From Rhizomicrobium electricum (GTDB lineage Bacteria; Pseudomonadota; Alphaproteobacteria; Micropepsales; Micropepsaceae): a DNA stretch of 64,000 nucleotides. Position 1 is the stretch's first letter, and each line of letters starts with the position of its first letter. Location of the stretch: the NCBI RefSeq assembly GCF_011762045.1, contig NZ_JAASQS010000007.1, forward strand, positions 124,001 through 188,000, written 5' to 3'. The notes under the pieces were generated by a model. It ran no database searches, was not told the DNA's origin, and was given only the letters and a program-made list of their open reading frames with translations. A program made the translations under genes and the position numbers. Positions 1 through 9,141 of the stretch are shown here, piece after piece.

Positions 1-2
1 AT

Positions 3-1916
3 CAGCAGGCGCTGCAAGGCCGCCTGCGCGCCCAGATCCGCCGCAACACCTACGATCCCGCCACCGCCACGGTCACGGTGCCGCAATGGCGCGCGAGCGC
101 GATGAAAACCGTGGCCGCCCATTACGAAAGCCTGTTCGGCGACGATCCGGCGACGGAAGTGCTGCGCGAGCACTATGCCATGAAGGACAACACGGTGGCG
201 CAAGCGGAGGATCGCCGCCAGATGGCCGCCTTCTTCTGGTGGACGAGCTGGGCCGCGGTGACCGAGCGCCCCGGTTCCAACCTGACCTATACCAACAACT
301 GGCCGAGCGAGCCCTTGGTCGGCAACCGTCCGCCCGCCACGACCTTCCTGTGGTCGGCGTTTTCGGTGACCTTCCTGCTCGCCGGCATCGCGCTGCTCGG
401 CTGGTATCACGCCCGCACCCATGCGCACGATTCCGAACCCCTGCCGGTGCCCGCCGCCGATCCCTTGCGCAGCGTCGTCATCACGCCGTCGATGCGCGCC
501 ACGGCGAAATATTTCTGGGTCGTGCTGGCGCTGTTCCTGACCCAGATCCTGCTCGGCGCCATCACCGCCCATTATCAGGTCGAAGGCCAGCTCGTGTACG
601 GCTACAAGATGGCCAACCTGCTGCCGTATTCGATCACCCGCACCTGGCACACCCAGCTTGCCGTGCTGTGGATCGCCACCGCGTGGCTCGGCACCGGCCT
701 TTACATTGCCCCGGCGATTTCCGGACACGAACCGCGGTTCCAGCGCCTGGGAGTCAATTTCCTTTGGGTCTGCCTTCTCGTTATCGTGGTCGGCGCCTTT
801 GCCGGACAATGGCTGGCGGTGATGCAGAAGATGGGGCTCGAGCTCAACTTCTGGTTCGGCCATCAGGGCTACGAATACGTCGATCTCGGCCGCTTCTGGC
901 AGTGGTTTCTGTTCGTCGGATTGATGCTGTGGCTGCTCCTGGTCGGACGCGCACTGTGGCCGGCCTTGATGCGCAAGTCCGAGAGCCGTTCGATCACCGG
1001 CCTGTTCTTCCTCTCCGCGGTGGCGATCGGCTTGTTCTATGCCGCCGGCCTGATGTGGGGCCGTCACACCGCTCTCTCCATCGTCGAGTACTGGCGCTGG
1101 TGGGTGGTGCATCTGTGGGTCGAAGGCTTCTTCGAAGTGTTCGCCACCGCGGTGATCGCTTTCCTGTTCACGCGTCTCGGACTGCTCGAAGTGAAGAAGG
1201 CGACCGTCGCCGTCCTGTTCTCGACCATCATCTTCATGGCCGGCGGCGTTCTCGGCACGCTGCACCATCTCTATTTCGCCGGCACGCCGGCACCGGTTCT
1301 GGCCTTGGGCGCCTCGTTCTCGGCGCTCGAAGTGGTGCCGCTCGCCTATATCGGCTTCGAGGCGTACGACCAGTGGCGGCTGGCGGGAGCGACGCCGTGG
1401 ATGCGCCGCTATCGCTGGCCGGTGATGTTCTTCCTGGCGGTGTCGTTCTGGAACATGGTCGGCGCCGGCCTGTTCGGCTTCCTCATCAACCCGCCGCTGT
1501 CGCTTTACTACATGCAGGGCCTCAACCTCACGCCACTGCACGGCCACACCGCGCTGTTCGGCGTCTACGGCATGCTCGGCGTCGGCCTCGTTCTTTTCTG
1601 CCTCCGGGGCATGATGCCGGAGCTGGTGTGGAACGAGAAATTCCTCAAGGCCTCGTTCTGGTGCTTCAACATCGGCCTCGCTTTGATGGCGGTGTGCACG
1701 CTGTTGCCGCTCGGCACCTTGCAGCTTCTCGCCGCCATCAATCACGGCTACTGGTACGCGCGGTCGGAATTGTTCATGCAGCAGCCTTTTGTGCCGCTGC
1801 TGATCTGGATGCGCGTGCCCGGAGATGTCATCTTCAGCCTGGGCGCCATTGCGCTGGCCTTGTTCGTCGCCGGTCTGTGGGTCCGCCCGAAGCGCGAAAC
1901 CGGACGCGAGGACTAG
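3..1916 (+). CDS. norB: Quinol-dependent nitric oxide reductase (qNor), 5'-truncated by window edge
   Basis: The frame is open from base 3, so the N-terminus lies outside the window; about 637 residues are visible, whereas single-subunit qNORs are about 760. The enzyme reduces 2 NO to N2O in the inner membrane using quinol. Visible marks are the qNOR-specific periplasmic segment with RPGSNLTYTNNWP, then a heme-copper-oxidase-like bundle of a dozen helices. Candidate heme and FeB ligands are the His of RTWHTQLAVLW, the His of VVHLWVEGFFEVF, the pair in GTLHHLYFAG and the His pair of PLHGHTALFG. The Glu residues in HLWVEGFFE match those conserved in NO reductases. A SirB2-family gene starts directly after the stop codon. 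No norC-like cytochrome gene is seen, in keeping with the qNOR type. Confidence 0.95.
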   Translation, partial: QQALQGRLRAQIRRNTYDPATATVTVPQWRASAMKTVAAHYESLFGDDPATEVLREHYAMKDNTVAQAEDRRQMAAFFWWTSWAAVTERPGSNLTYTNNWPSEPLVGNRPPATTFLWSAFSVTFLLAGIALLGWYHARTHAHDSEPLPVPAADPLRSVVITPSMRATAKYFWVVLALFLTQILLGAITAHYQVEGQLVYGYKMANLLPYSITRTWHTQLAVLWIATAWLGTGLYIAPAISGHEPRFQRLGVNFLWVCLLVIVVGAFAGQWLAVMQKMGLELNFWFGHQGYEYVDLGRFWQWFLFVGLMLWLLLVGRALWPALMRKSESRSITGLFFLSAVAIGLFYAAGLMWGRHTALSIVEYWRWWVVHLWVEGFFEVFATAVIAFLFTRLGLLEVKKATVAVLFSTIIFMAGGVLGTLHHLYFAGTPAPVLALGASFSALEVVPLAYIGFEAYDQWRLAGATPWMRRYRWPVMFFLAVSFWNMVGAGLFGFLINPPLSLYYMQGLNLTPLHGHTALFGVYGMLGVGLVLFCLRGMMPELVWNEKFLKASFWCFNIGLALMAVCTLLPLGTLQLLAAINHGYWYARSELFMQQPFVPLLIWMRVPGDVIFSLGAIALALFVAGLWVRPKRETGRED

Positions 1917-2315
1917 TTGGAAGCCTATTACGCCGAAATCCGTCTGGTTCATCTCGGTGCCGTTCTGATGAGCGGCACCCTTTTCTTCCTGCGCGGTTTT
2001 GCCGTGACGGTGTTCAAGGCGGCGTGGCCGCACTGGGCGCCGGTGCGCTACCTCACCTACACCGTCGACACCATTCTTCTCACCGCCGCGCTGATGCTGA
2101 CGACGGTGGTGCATCAGTATCCCTTCATCGACGCTTGGCTGACGATGAAGGTCGTGCTCTTGGTGGTCTATGTCGGGCTCGGCACTTACGCCCTCAAGCG
2201 CGGCAAGACGCAAAACATCCGCCTCGGCGCCTTCCTCGCGGCGCTGGCGGTGTTCGCCTTCATCGCCAGCGTGGCGCGGGCCCACAATCCGCTGGGTATC
2301 TTCTCTACGCTGTAG
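1917..2315 (+). CDS. SirB2-family integral membrane protein
   Basis: A 132-residue hydrophobic protein with about four membrane segments. The pattern MEAYYAEIRLVHLGAVLMSG, a central TYTVDTILLTAALML and the ending SVARAHNPLG fit the SirB2 family (named for a Salmonella invasion-gene regulator), whose biochemical role is not established. The start is TTG, immediately after the norB stop, with GAGG about 7 bases upstream inside norB. The next in-frame ATG (1968) would remove the conserved N-terminus. Translation is probably coupled to norB, suggesting a role alongside NO respiration or detoxification, but that is inference. The 3' end overlaps the convergent methyltransferase gene by 11 bp. Confidence 0.8.
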   Translation: MEAYYAEIRLVHLGAVLMSGTLFFLRGFAVTVFKAAWPHWAPVRYLTYTVDTILLTAALMLTTVVHQYPFIDAWLTMKVVLLVVYVGLGTYALKRGKTQNIRLGAFLAALAVFAFIASVARAHNPLGIFSTL

Positions 2316-3162
2316 TCGCGTAGACGATGCCACTGCGGCGCGGAGCGGTGAGGTCGCTGCGCGGTGGTGTGAAATATTCCGCGGTCGCCCGTTCGGGGGT
2401 GAGGAATTCCTGGTTCACGAAGCCATGTTGCGTCAGCTTGGCCGCCATCGCTTCCGGCGTGAAGTCGCTGACATAGGATTCGCCCAGCGAAGCCACCAAA
2501 TCGCGCATCGCCTTATCGCCCTGGCCTCGGTCCGGTTGCTTGAAGGTCAGCGACACCGACGGGTGGTCCGAGGCGTGTGCCATGGCGTCGAGCGAGGCAT
2601 CGATTTCCGCTTCGGTCAGATACATGGTGACGCCGAGCCAGGAGAAGAACACCTTTTCGTGTCGTGCGATCTGTTGCCGTCCCAGAATGTCGGCGAGGGA
2701 TTCGCGGGTGAAATCGGCGGCGGCGAAGGCGAGGTTTTGAGGCTCCGCCCATCCGGCCTTGGCGATCGCTTCGCGCTTCTTCGCTTGCGTTGCCGGATGA
2801 TCGATTTCGAGGATGCGCAAACCCTTCGCCCAATCGGGCTGGCGTAATGCAAAGGTATCGAGTCCGGCGCCCACCAGCACATAGCGGTCGGCTTCGGCTT
2901 GCCGCAGCCGGTCTTCGGTGAAGCGCGAGCGCAGGCAAACGTGCGACCGGAGGCCCCGCCCGTATAAGGTTTGATGCCGCGCGATATGGGCGCGGATCAT
3001 CGCTTCGGCATCGGGGCCGAGCAGCGCCAGCGCGAGCGGGTCTTCGAACAGGAGCGGCGGGGTGTCGAGAATCTGATGCGCCGCGCGCATAAGAGCGACG
3101 CCGAGTGCCGTCTTCGAAGCTTCCTGTTCGAGCATGATACGTCCCGTGCTGGTGTGCTCCAT
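2305..3162 (-). CDS. Class I SAM-dependent methyltransferase (TIGR00027 / leucine carboxyl methyltransferase-like family)
   Basis: About 285 residues. The N-terminus SKTALGVALMRAAHQ, the DPLA segment, the SAM-binding stretch YVLVGAGLDTFALR with downstream acidic LEIDHPATQ, and WLGVTMYLTEAEI are the usual landmarks of this family of putative O-methyltransferases. The substrate cannot be read from sequence. Two starts are possible: ATG at 3162 (chosen) or ATG at 3135, which has GGGA about 6 bases upstream. The open frame extends further upstream, but that part is low-complexity and antisense to the next gene. It is convergent with, and overlaps, the SirB2 gene by 11 bp. Confidence 0.8.
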   Translation of the reverse strand: MEHTSTGRIMLEQEASKTALGVALMRAAHQILDTPPLLFEDPLALALLGPDAEAMIRAHIARHQTLYGRGLRSHVCLRSRFTEDRLRQAEADRYVLVGAGLDTFALRQPDWAKGLRILEIDHPATQAKKREAIAKAGWAEPQNLAFAAADFTRESLADILGRQQIARHEKVFFSWLGVTMYLTEAEIDASLDAMAHASDHPSVSLTFKQPDRGQGDKAMRDLVASLGESYVSDFTPEAMAAKLTQHGFVNQEFLTPERATAEYFTPPRSDLTAPRRSGIVYATTA

Positions 3163-3290
3163 CCTATCGCCATCGGAACGCGCCGCCGCAACACATATCT
3201 CTGAACGGCTGGCGTGGATCCTCGTGCGCGGAGCCGGTGTCTGCGCTATTCTCGGCACAAGCACGGCATTCTCTGAACCGGGGGGCGGCA

Positions 3291-4256
3291 ATGAAGGTTT
3301 CGGTCTTTGCTCTTTGTGCGTTGATTGCATTGGCTGGCAACGCGGCGGCGGAGATTTGGCAACCGTCCGAGCCGCAAATCCCGCTCTGGCCCGAAAAACT
3401 CGCCATCGGCAATCCGCAGGTGCAGGGCGCGGAGACCCTGTACCGGAAAAGCAAGCTGGTCGCCGGCCGTCCTTACGCCGCCATCGTCGATGTCTCGCGG
3501 CCGACCATGACGATTTTTCCGGCCAAAGGACGCAATACCGGCGCGGCGCTTCTGGTCTTTCCCGGCGGCGGCTACGGCGCGCTGGCGATCGATATCGAAG
3601 GTACGGAAGTCTGCGATTGGGCAACCTCCATCGGCATCACCTGTGCCGTCCTGAAATACCGCGTCCCGCAGGAGCGGCACTTTGCCGACTGCAAGTGCGA
3701 GCGCCAGCTGGAGCCCTTCATGGCGTTGCAGGATGCCGAGCGCGCCATGGGCCTGTTGCGCCAGCGCGCGGCGAGCCTCGGAATCGATCCGCACAAGATC
3801 GGCGTCGTCGGGTTTTCGGCAGGCGGCCATCTGGTGACGGCGATCAGCAACGCGACGGGCCGCAATTATGCGGCGGTGGACGCCGCCGATAAGGAAAGCG
3901 CGCGGCCGGACTTTGCCATTGCGCTCTATCCCGGCCATCTGTGGGGCGGCGAACGGACGGCCCCGTTCGATCCAAACGACCTCAAGCTGATGTCGTTCGA
4001 TCAAGTGGTAAGTAGCGCGCCGCCGACTCTCATCGTCCAGGCCGAAGACGATCCCATGGACGATGTCCGCAATGCGATTACCTATTTCCTGGCGCTGAAG
4101 CAGGCCAAAGTGCCGGTCGAGATTCACCTCTTTTTGCACGGCGGTCACGCGTTCGGCCTGAGGCCCACCGCAATGCCGGTCACGCACTGGCCGGCGCTGG
4201 CCGAACAATGGCTGCGCTCGATCGGAATTCTCTCGCCCGCTACCCCGCCTTCTTGA
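3291..4256 (+). CDS. Secreted alpha/beta hydrolase (acetylxylan-esterase-like)
   Basis: A 321-residue protein with a signal peptide (MKVSVFALCALIALAGNAAA, cleavage near residue 20). The alpha/beta-hydrolase landmarks are an oxyanion segment FPGGGYGALA, the nucleophile elbow GFSAGGH, a late acid in QAEDDPMDD and the catalytic His in LHGGHAFGL. This is the architecture of small carbohydrate esterases such as acetylxylan esterases, so deacylation of a polysaccharide or oligosaccharide is a reasonable guess, not proven. The ATG at 3291 follows a G-rich Shine-Dalgarno and places the signal peptide at residue 1. The gene ends 17 bp inside the convergent HxlR regulator gene. Confidence 0.8.
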   Translation: MKVSVFALCALIALAGNAAAEIWQPSEPQIPLWPEKLAIGNPQVQGAETLYRKSKLVAGRPYAAIVDVSRPTMTIFPAKGRNTGAALLVFPGGGYGALAIDIEGTEVCDWATSIGITCAVLKYRVPQERHFADCKCERQLEPFMALQDAERAMGLLRQRAASLGIDPHKIGVVGFSAGGHLVTAISNATGRNYAAVDAADKESARPDFAIALYPGHLWGGERTAPFDPNDLKLMSFDQVVSSAPPTLIVQAEDDPMDDVRNAITYFLALKQAKVPVEIHLFLHGGHAFGLRPTAMPVTHWPALAEQWLRSIGILSPATPPS

Positions 4257-4617
4257 GCGGCCAGTGTTTGGCGATGCGGGGCAGGCTTTCTTCGATCCAA
4301 TCGGCGAGGGCCGCGACTTTTTCCGCCGCCTCGCGGCCCAGCGGCGTCAGCCGGTAATCGACGTGCGGCGGTACTTCGTGGTGATCGGTGCGCAGCACCA
4401 TGCCGTCGGTTTCCAGGCCTTGCAGGGTTTCGGCCAGCATGCGCTCGCTGACGCCGCCGATCTTCTTGCGCAGGGCGCTGAAACGATGGGTGCCGGATTG
4501 CAGCACGATCAGAACCAGAACGCCCCAGCGGCTGGTCAGATGTTTCAAGACCGCGCGCGAGGGACATTCCTCGGCCATCAGATCGCCGCGCTTGAGTTTC
4601 GCCGTTAACGTTGTCAT
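4240..4617 (-). CDS. HxlR-family winged-helix transcriptional regulator (QorR/YtfH-like)
   Basis: A 125-residue protein with the HxlR pattern: a single N-terminal Cys in MAEECPSRAVL, then KHLTSRWGVLVLIVL, the recognition region FSALRKKIGGVSERMLAETL and the wing VPPHVDYRLTPLG. The Cys is where redox-sensing members (YodB, QorR) react with quinones or disulfide stress. The start MTTLTAKLKRGDL at 4617 is chosen; the longer open frame is shadow of the neighbouring gene. It is divergent from a quinone-oxidoreductase-like gene, the same arrangement as E. coli ytfH/ytfG, so it is probably the repressor of that gene and of itself. Confidence 0.88.
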   Translation of the reverse strand: MTTLTAKLKRGDLMAEECPSRAVLKHLTSRWGVLVLIVLQSGTHRFSALRKKIGGVSERMLAETLQGLETDGMVLRTDHHEVPPHVDYRLTPLGREAAEKVAALADWIEESLPRIAKHWPLKKAG

Positions 4618-4656
4618 GGCCGTCCGTCCGGAATCTCGAAGCTTACATTTTTGTTG

Positions 4657-4677
4657 GTACTTACTTTCCGTAATTGT
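4657..4677. promoter_or_regulatory. Candidate HxlR operator
   Basis: The 106-bp divergent region between the HxlR and NmrA-like genes contains the inverted repeat TTAC-TTTCC-GTAA (4661-4673), extended to GGTACTTAC...GTAATTGTGCC. HxlR regulators bind short palindromes of this kind in the promoters they share with their target. The assignment rests on position and symmetry only. Confidence 0.5.
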
Positions 4678-4723
4678 GCCCCTTATATAGCCGGTCGACT
4701 TCAGAGAACAAGGAGCTTCGACC

Positions 4724-5563
4724 ATGACCATTGCCGTGACCGGCGCGACCGGCCATCTCGGCCGTTTGGTGATTTCCGCCCTCAAGAAACATGCAGCCGT
4801 CGTTGCGCTCGCCCGCGATCCCGCCAAGGGTGCCGATCTCGGCGTTGCGGTGCGCCGTTTCGATTACGATACGCCGGAAACGCTGCCGGAGGCGCTCGCC
4901 GGCATCGACAAACTGCTTCTGATTTCCGGCAACGAACTCGGCAAACGCGCGACCCAGCATCGCGCCGTGATCGCGGCCGCCAAAAAAGCGGGCGTTGAGC
5001 TGATCGCCTATACGAGTCTGTTGCGGGCCGATACCACGCCGTTGGACCTCGGCCCCGAACATGCCGCCACCGAAACGGCGTTGAAGGCATCGGGCGTGCC
5101 GTTCGTGATTTTGCGCAACGGCTGGTACACCGAGAACTACACCGCCTCGATTCCGGTCGCGCTCAAGAACGGGGCCTTTATCGGCAGCGCGCGCGACGGA
5201 CGGATCGCATCGGCTGCCCGTGCCGATTACGCCGAGGCTGCCGTCGTCGTGTTGACCGGCGAAGGCCATGCGGGCCGCACGTATGAATTGGCGGGCGACA
5301 CCGCCTATACGCTCGCTGAACTGGCCGCCGAACTGTCGCGGCAGAGCGGCAAGACCATTCCCTATTCCGATCTTCCTCCGGCCGAATTCGCCAAGGCTCT
5401 GGAAGGCGCCGGTCTGCCGCCGGTGTGGGCCGAAGCCTACGCCTCGATGGACGTCGCCGCAGCGAAGGGTGCCCTGTTCGACGATGGCCATGTGCTGTCG
5501 CGGTTGATCGGCCGTCCGACGACGCCGCTTGGCGACACGATCCGGCAAATCCTGGCTGTTTGA
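4724..5563 (+). CDS. NmrA-like NAD(P)H:quinone oxidoreductase (QorB/YtfG-like)
   Basis: A 279-residue Rossmann protein with N-terminal dinucleotide motif VTGATGHLGR, then LLLISGNELGKRATQHRAVI and the family signature YTSLLRADTTPLDLGPEH, followed by ILRNGWYTENY. These features match the NmrA-like quinone oxidoreductases such as E. coli QorB, which reduce quinones with NADPH in the cytoplasm. A ribosome-binding site AAGGAG precedes ATG 4724. Divergence from an HxlR regulator gene supports quinone- or electrophile-inducible expression. Confidence 0.9.
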   Translation: MTIAVTGATGHLGRLVISALKKHAAVVALARDPAKGADLGVAVRRFDYDTPETLPEALAGIDKLLLISGNELGKRATQHRAVIAAAKKAGVELIAYTSLLRADTTPLDLGPEHAATETALKASGVPFVILRNGWYTENYTASIPVALKNGAFIGSARDGRIASAARADYAEAAVVVLTGEGHAGRTYELAGDTAYTLAELAAELSRQSGKTIPYSDLPPAEFAKALEGAGLPPVWAEAYASMDVAAAKGALFDDGHVLSRLIGRPTTPLGDTIRQILAV

Positions 5564-5659
5564 TTACGAATGCCGTTTTTCTGCGAGTGCGTCGCGGTTC
5601 GCTTTACACACCGGCAGCGAATACCCACATAGAAAATGAGTCTGTTCGTTTGATGCAGC

Positions 5660-6067
5660 ATGACCGCGTTCGCACTCGCCGAAACCCAGGTTCCGTCGCT
5701 TCTGATCGAAGCGATGCGCCGCCGCGCGCGCCGTCGGCCCGCAGGAACGCGCGGATTCGATGATGAACGCCGCCGGATAGGGGAGGGGGTACCCCCTCCC
5801 CCCGTCCATACCGCGCATAACAATTATGTTGCCGAATCGGCCGCAGGCTCGGCCAAGACCGCACCGGCCGGGCGCCCGAACAAGGTTGGGGCGCCATTTG
5901 GCAATCGTAATGCGTTCAAGCCGGAACGGGCGGAAGCGAAGGCATTGCTGAAGAATGTGCGGCTCCACATCGCCCGCATGAAAGCTGCGATTGCCGCTGC
6001 CGAAGCGGTTTTGGCGGCGCGCAGAACACTGCCGCCGCGGCGGATCACCTGCCTCATTTATGAATGA
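5660..6067 (+). CDS. Hypothetical protein with GNRNAFK motif
   Basis: An open frame of 135 codons. The central segment GRPNKVGAPFGNRNAFK resembles a motif common in small uncharacterised alphaproteobacterial proteins (GAPxGNRNAxKHG), and it is followed by a helical Ala/Arg-rich tail. The usual KHGRY(T) continuation is not present. The start is uncertain: ATG 5660 lacks a clear ribosome-binding site, and the first half of the frame is Arg-rich and contains a perfect 22-bp palindrome that encodes Gly-Val-Pro residues. The coding part may therefore be shorter or decayed. No function can be given. Confidence 0.4.
   Translation: MTAFALAETQVPSLLIEAMRRRARRRPAGTRGFDDERRRIGEGVPPPPVHTAHNNYVAESAAGSAKTAPAGRPNKVGAPFGNRNAFKPERAEAKALLKNVRLHIARMKAAIAAAEAVLAARRTLPPRRITCLIYE
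5780..5801. repeat. Perfect 22-bp G/C-run palindrome
   Basis: The half-site GGGGAGGGGGT (5780-5790) is followed directly by its exact reverse complement (5791-5801), with no spacer. It lies within the questionable frame at 5660-6067. Nothing about its function is known; it could be a dispersed palindrome or a slippage-prone tract. Confidence 0.75.
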
Positions 6068-6116
6068 CGGCGTCACGCGGCGTATCTGTGCCCGCGTCCG
6101 CATCAAGGCGAAAGCG

Positions 6117-7079
<963 letters not shown>

Positions 7080-7282
7080 GGCCCCGCGCACCCCTTTTGT
7101 GACGTCGTGATGACCGGGCTTGTAGCAAGCGAGGGGGGGTGGGTAAACCCGATTCTGTGTCTCGCGCCGCAATCGCCGCAGGGATTTATGCGAGTGTTGC
7201 CGCGAATAGCGGTGGGAAGTCGTTTACGGCCGCTGAATCGGACTTCACAAATTGCACGAATCGCGTGCGTGCCCGATTCCCG

Positions 7283-8053
7283 TCACACTTCCTCTGTGAG
7301 CACGATGGCCGAAAGGTTGCGGCCGTAGTCCTTTTCGCCCCGGTGTGTGGCTCGGCGGAAGCTGAAAAAGCTTTGCGAGTCGGCATAGGTGTCGCAGCGG
7401 AGCGGGTGGATAACGCTAACACCGGCCGCGGCGAGGCGGCGCACCACATAGGATTCGAGCGCGAAGTGGTAATGGCCGTCGCGGGCGCCTGGCGTGAAGA
7501 AGGCGTCATTATCCGCCGCGGCATCCAGGAAGCGCGTCCGGAAGCCGGCATCCACTTCGTACGAGGTTTGCGCGATGCACGGTCCGATGGCGGCGGCGAT
7601 GCGCGACCGCGTAGCGCCGAGGGTTTCCATGGCGGCGATGACGGCGTCGGTGACGCCGCCGATGGCGCCTTTCCATCCGGCATGGGCGGCGCCGATTACG
7701 CCGGCCTCGGCATCGGCCAGCAGCACCGGGGCGCAGTCGGCGGTGAGGATGCCGAGCGCGATATGCGGCACGTTGGTCGCCATGGCGTCGGCGTGCGGGC
7801 CGTCGCCGATGTCCCACGGCGCCGTGACGGTCACGGCGATGGCGCTATGGACCTGATAACAGGTGACGAGCGTCGCGCCGCCGAGGGCCTCCATCGCACG
7901 GCGCTGGTTCTCGATCACCGCGGCGCGGTCGTCGCCCGAGCCGGGCCCGCAATTGAGCCCGGCATAGAGGCCGGTCGACACGCCGCCCGGCCGGCCGAAG
8001 AAGCCGTGAGCAAGACGCGGGGCCTTCAGGTTCTCCGCCTTAAGGACCAGCAT
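7283..8053 (-). CDS. pgeF: YfiH/LACC1-family purine nucleoside phosphorylase (peptidoglycan editing factor PgeF-like)
   Basis: A 256-residue member of the multicopper-polyphenol-oxidase-like YfiH family, now known to be nucleoside phosphorylase/deaminase enzymes, with some members linked to peptidoglycan editing. The metal and catalytic signature is visible as CYQVHS, LTADCAPVLL, AAHAGWKGAIGG and AAIGPCIAQTSYEV. The start ATG 8053 shares one base with the stop codon of midA (TGATG), so translation is coupled. It is the last gene of the lgt-midA-pgeF operon, an order found in many alphaproteobacteria. Confidence 0.92.
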   Translation of the reverse strand: MLVLKAENLKAPRLAHGFFGRPGGVSTGLYAGLNCGPGSGDDRAAVIENQRRAMEALGGATLVTCYQVHSAIAVTVTAPWDIGDGPHADAMATNVPHIALGILTADCAPVLLADAEAGVIGAAHAGWKGAIGGVTDAVIAAMETLGATRSRIAAAIGPCIAQTSYEVDAGFRTRFLDAAADNDAFFTPGARDGHYHFALESYVVRRLAAAGVSVIHPLRCDTYADSQSFFSFRRATHRGEKDYGRNLSAIVLTEEV

Positions 8054-9141
8054 CAGCCGAACCCGAATCCCGGCGGCTTGGGGGCGCCTTGGGCGACCAG
8101 CACCAGCGCCTTGAAGAGGGCGCCCATCTCGGCCGGATTGACCAGCCGGTCGATGGCGATCGCGATGTCCCTTGCGTCGGTGGGGTTCGACTTGATCAGC
8201 CGCTCGCCGCGCTCGCCGATGCCGAGATCGGCCAGGAAGTTGCACTGGGTGGTGGGCCCGTACACCGCCGCACCGCCGGCTGCAGCCGCCCGCGCCAGGG
8301 CGAGGAAGTCGACGTGCGCCGACAGATCGCTGTCGCCCGGCTCGTTGAGCACGTCTGCGGGTTTGCCGTTGGCAACCGCCTGCAACGTGTCGCCGAAGCC
8401 GGCCGAATCGTAGCCATAGTCCATGATCAGAGCACCGCCGCCCTGCTTGGCGACGGCACGTCCGATCTCTTCCGCCAGGGCAAGTGCTGCCGGCGAGACC
8501 TCGTAAACGGCCCCATCCTTGGCGGTGCCGCGGCTCGGCGGCAGCAGCGTCGCGGAATTGGGGACGGGATCGGGATTGAGGGCGAAAGTGAGGGCGCCGT
8601 CCTTGTTTCCCACCATCCGCTCGCACCAGCCGCGTTCCGTTTTCACGTACTGATGCACCGGCAGGCAATCGAAGAACTCGTTGGCGATGAGATAAAGCGG
8701 CCGGTCGGTGAGAGCGTCGTCGAAGCGTTCGTGCCAGGCAATATCGGCGCTGGTCAGTTTCAGCTTCTCACGTTGCATGGTCATCAGCGCGGGGCTCGCT
8801 TCCACCAGCACGATCTCCGCCACGGCAAGGAACTCGGGTGCTGCTGCCGTAATGGCGCGCAGTGCGTCGGCCATCAATGTGCCGCGCCCCGGTCCCATCT
8901 CGATCAGGCGGGGATTGGCTGGACGGCCTTGGTCATACCAGGTCTGTGCGACCCACAAGCCCAGCATCTCGCCAAAGGTCTGGCTCACCTCGGGCGAGGT
9001 GATGAAATCCCGTCCGATCGTCTGGCGCGCGGTATAGGAACCGCCTTCGGCGTCGAACTGGCAGAGGTTCATGTACTGGGCGACCGAAATCGGGCCTTGG
9101 GACTCGATCCAACGGGCAATTTTGGTGGCGAGCGGATTCAT
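8053..9141 (-). CDS. MidA/NDUFAF7-family SAM-dependent methyltransferase
   Basis: A 362-residue class I methyltransferase of the DUF185/MidA family, whose eukaryotic member NDUFAF7 methylates an Arg of complex I. Landmarks are the N-terminal PISVAQYMNLCQF, the GGSYTARQTIGRDFITSPEVS segment (split here by family-wide conserved residues), the SAM loop LIEMGPGRGTLMADALR and IANEFFDCLPVHQY. ATG 9141 has a strong AGGAGG and overlaps the lgt stop by four bases (ATGA). The bacterial substrate is uncertain. Confidence 0.93.
   Translation of the reverse strand: MNPLATKIARWIESQGPISVAQYMNLCQFDAEGGSYTARQTIGRDFITSPEVSQTFGEMLGLWVAQTWYDQGRPANPRLIEMGPGRGTLMADALRAITAAAPEFLAVAEIVLVEASPALMTMQREKLKLTSADIAWHERFDDALTDRPLYLIANEFFDCLPVHQYVKTERGWCERMVGNKDGALTFALNPDPVPNSATLLPPSRGTAKDGAVYEVSPAALALAEEIGRAVAKQGGGALIMDYGYDSAGFGDTLQAVANGKPADVLNEPGDSDLSAHVDFLALARAAAAGGAAVYGPTTQCNFLADLGIGERGERLIKSNPTDARDIAIAIDRLVNPAEMGALFKALVLVAQGAPKPPGFGFG

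Noticed and set aside
86-2323. A 745-codon plus-strand open frame over norB
   Set aside because: Arg/His-rich shadow in another frame of a high-GC gene; the norB frame has clear family motifs.
5660-6067. Phage terminase small subunit or transposase remnant
   Set aside because: The GNRNAFK motif alone does not identify one, and no other phage or transposon feature is nearby.
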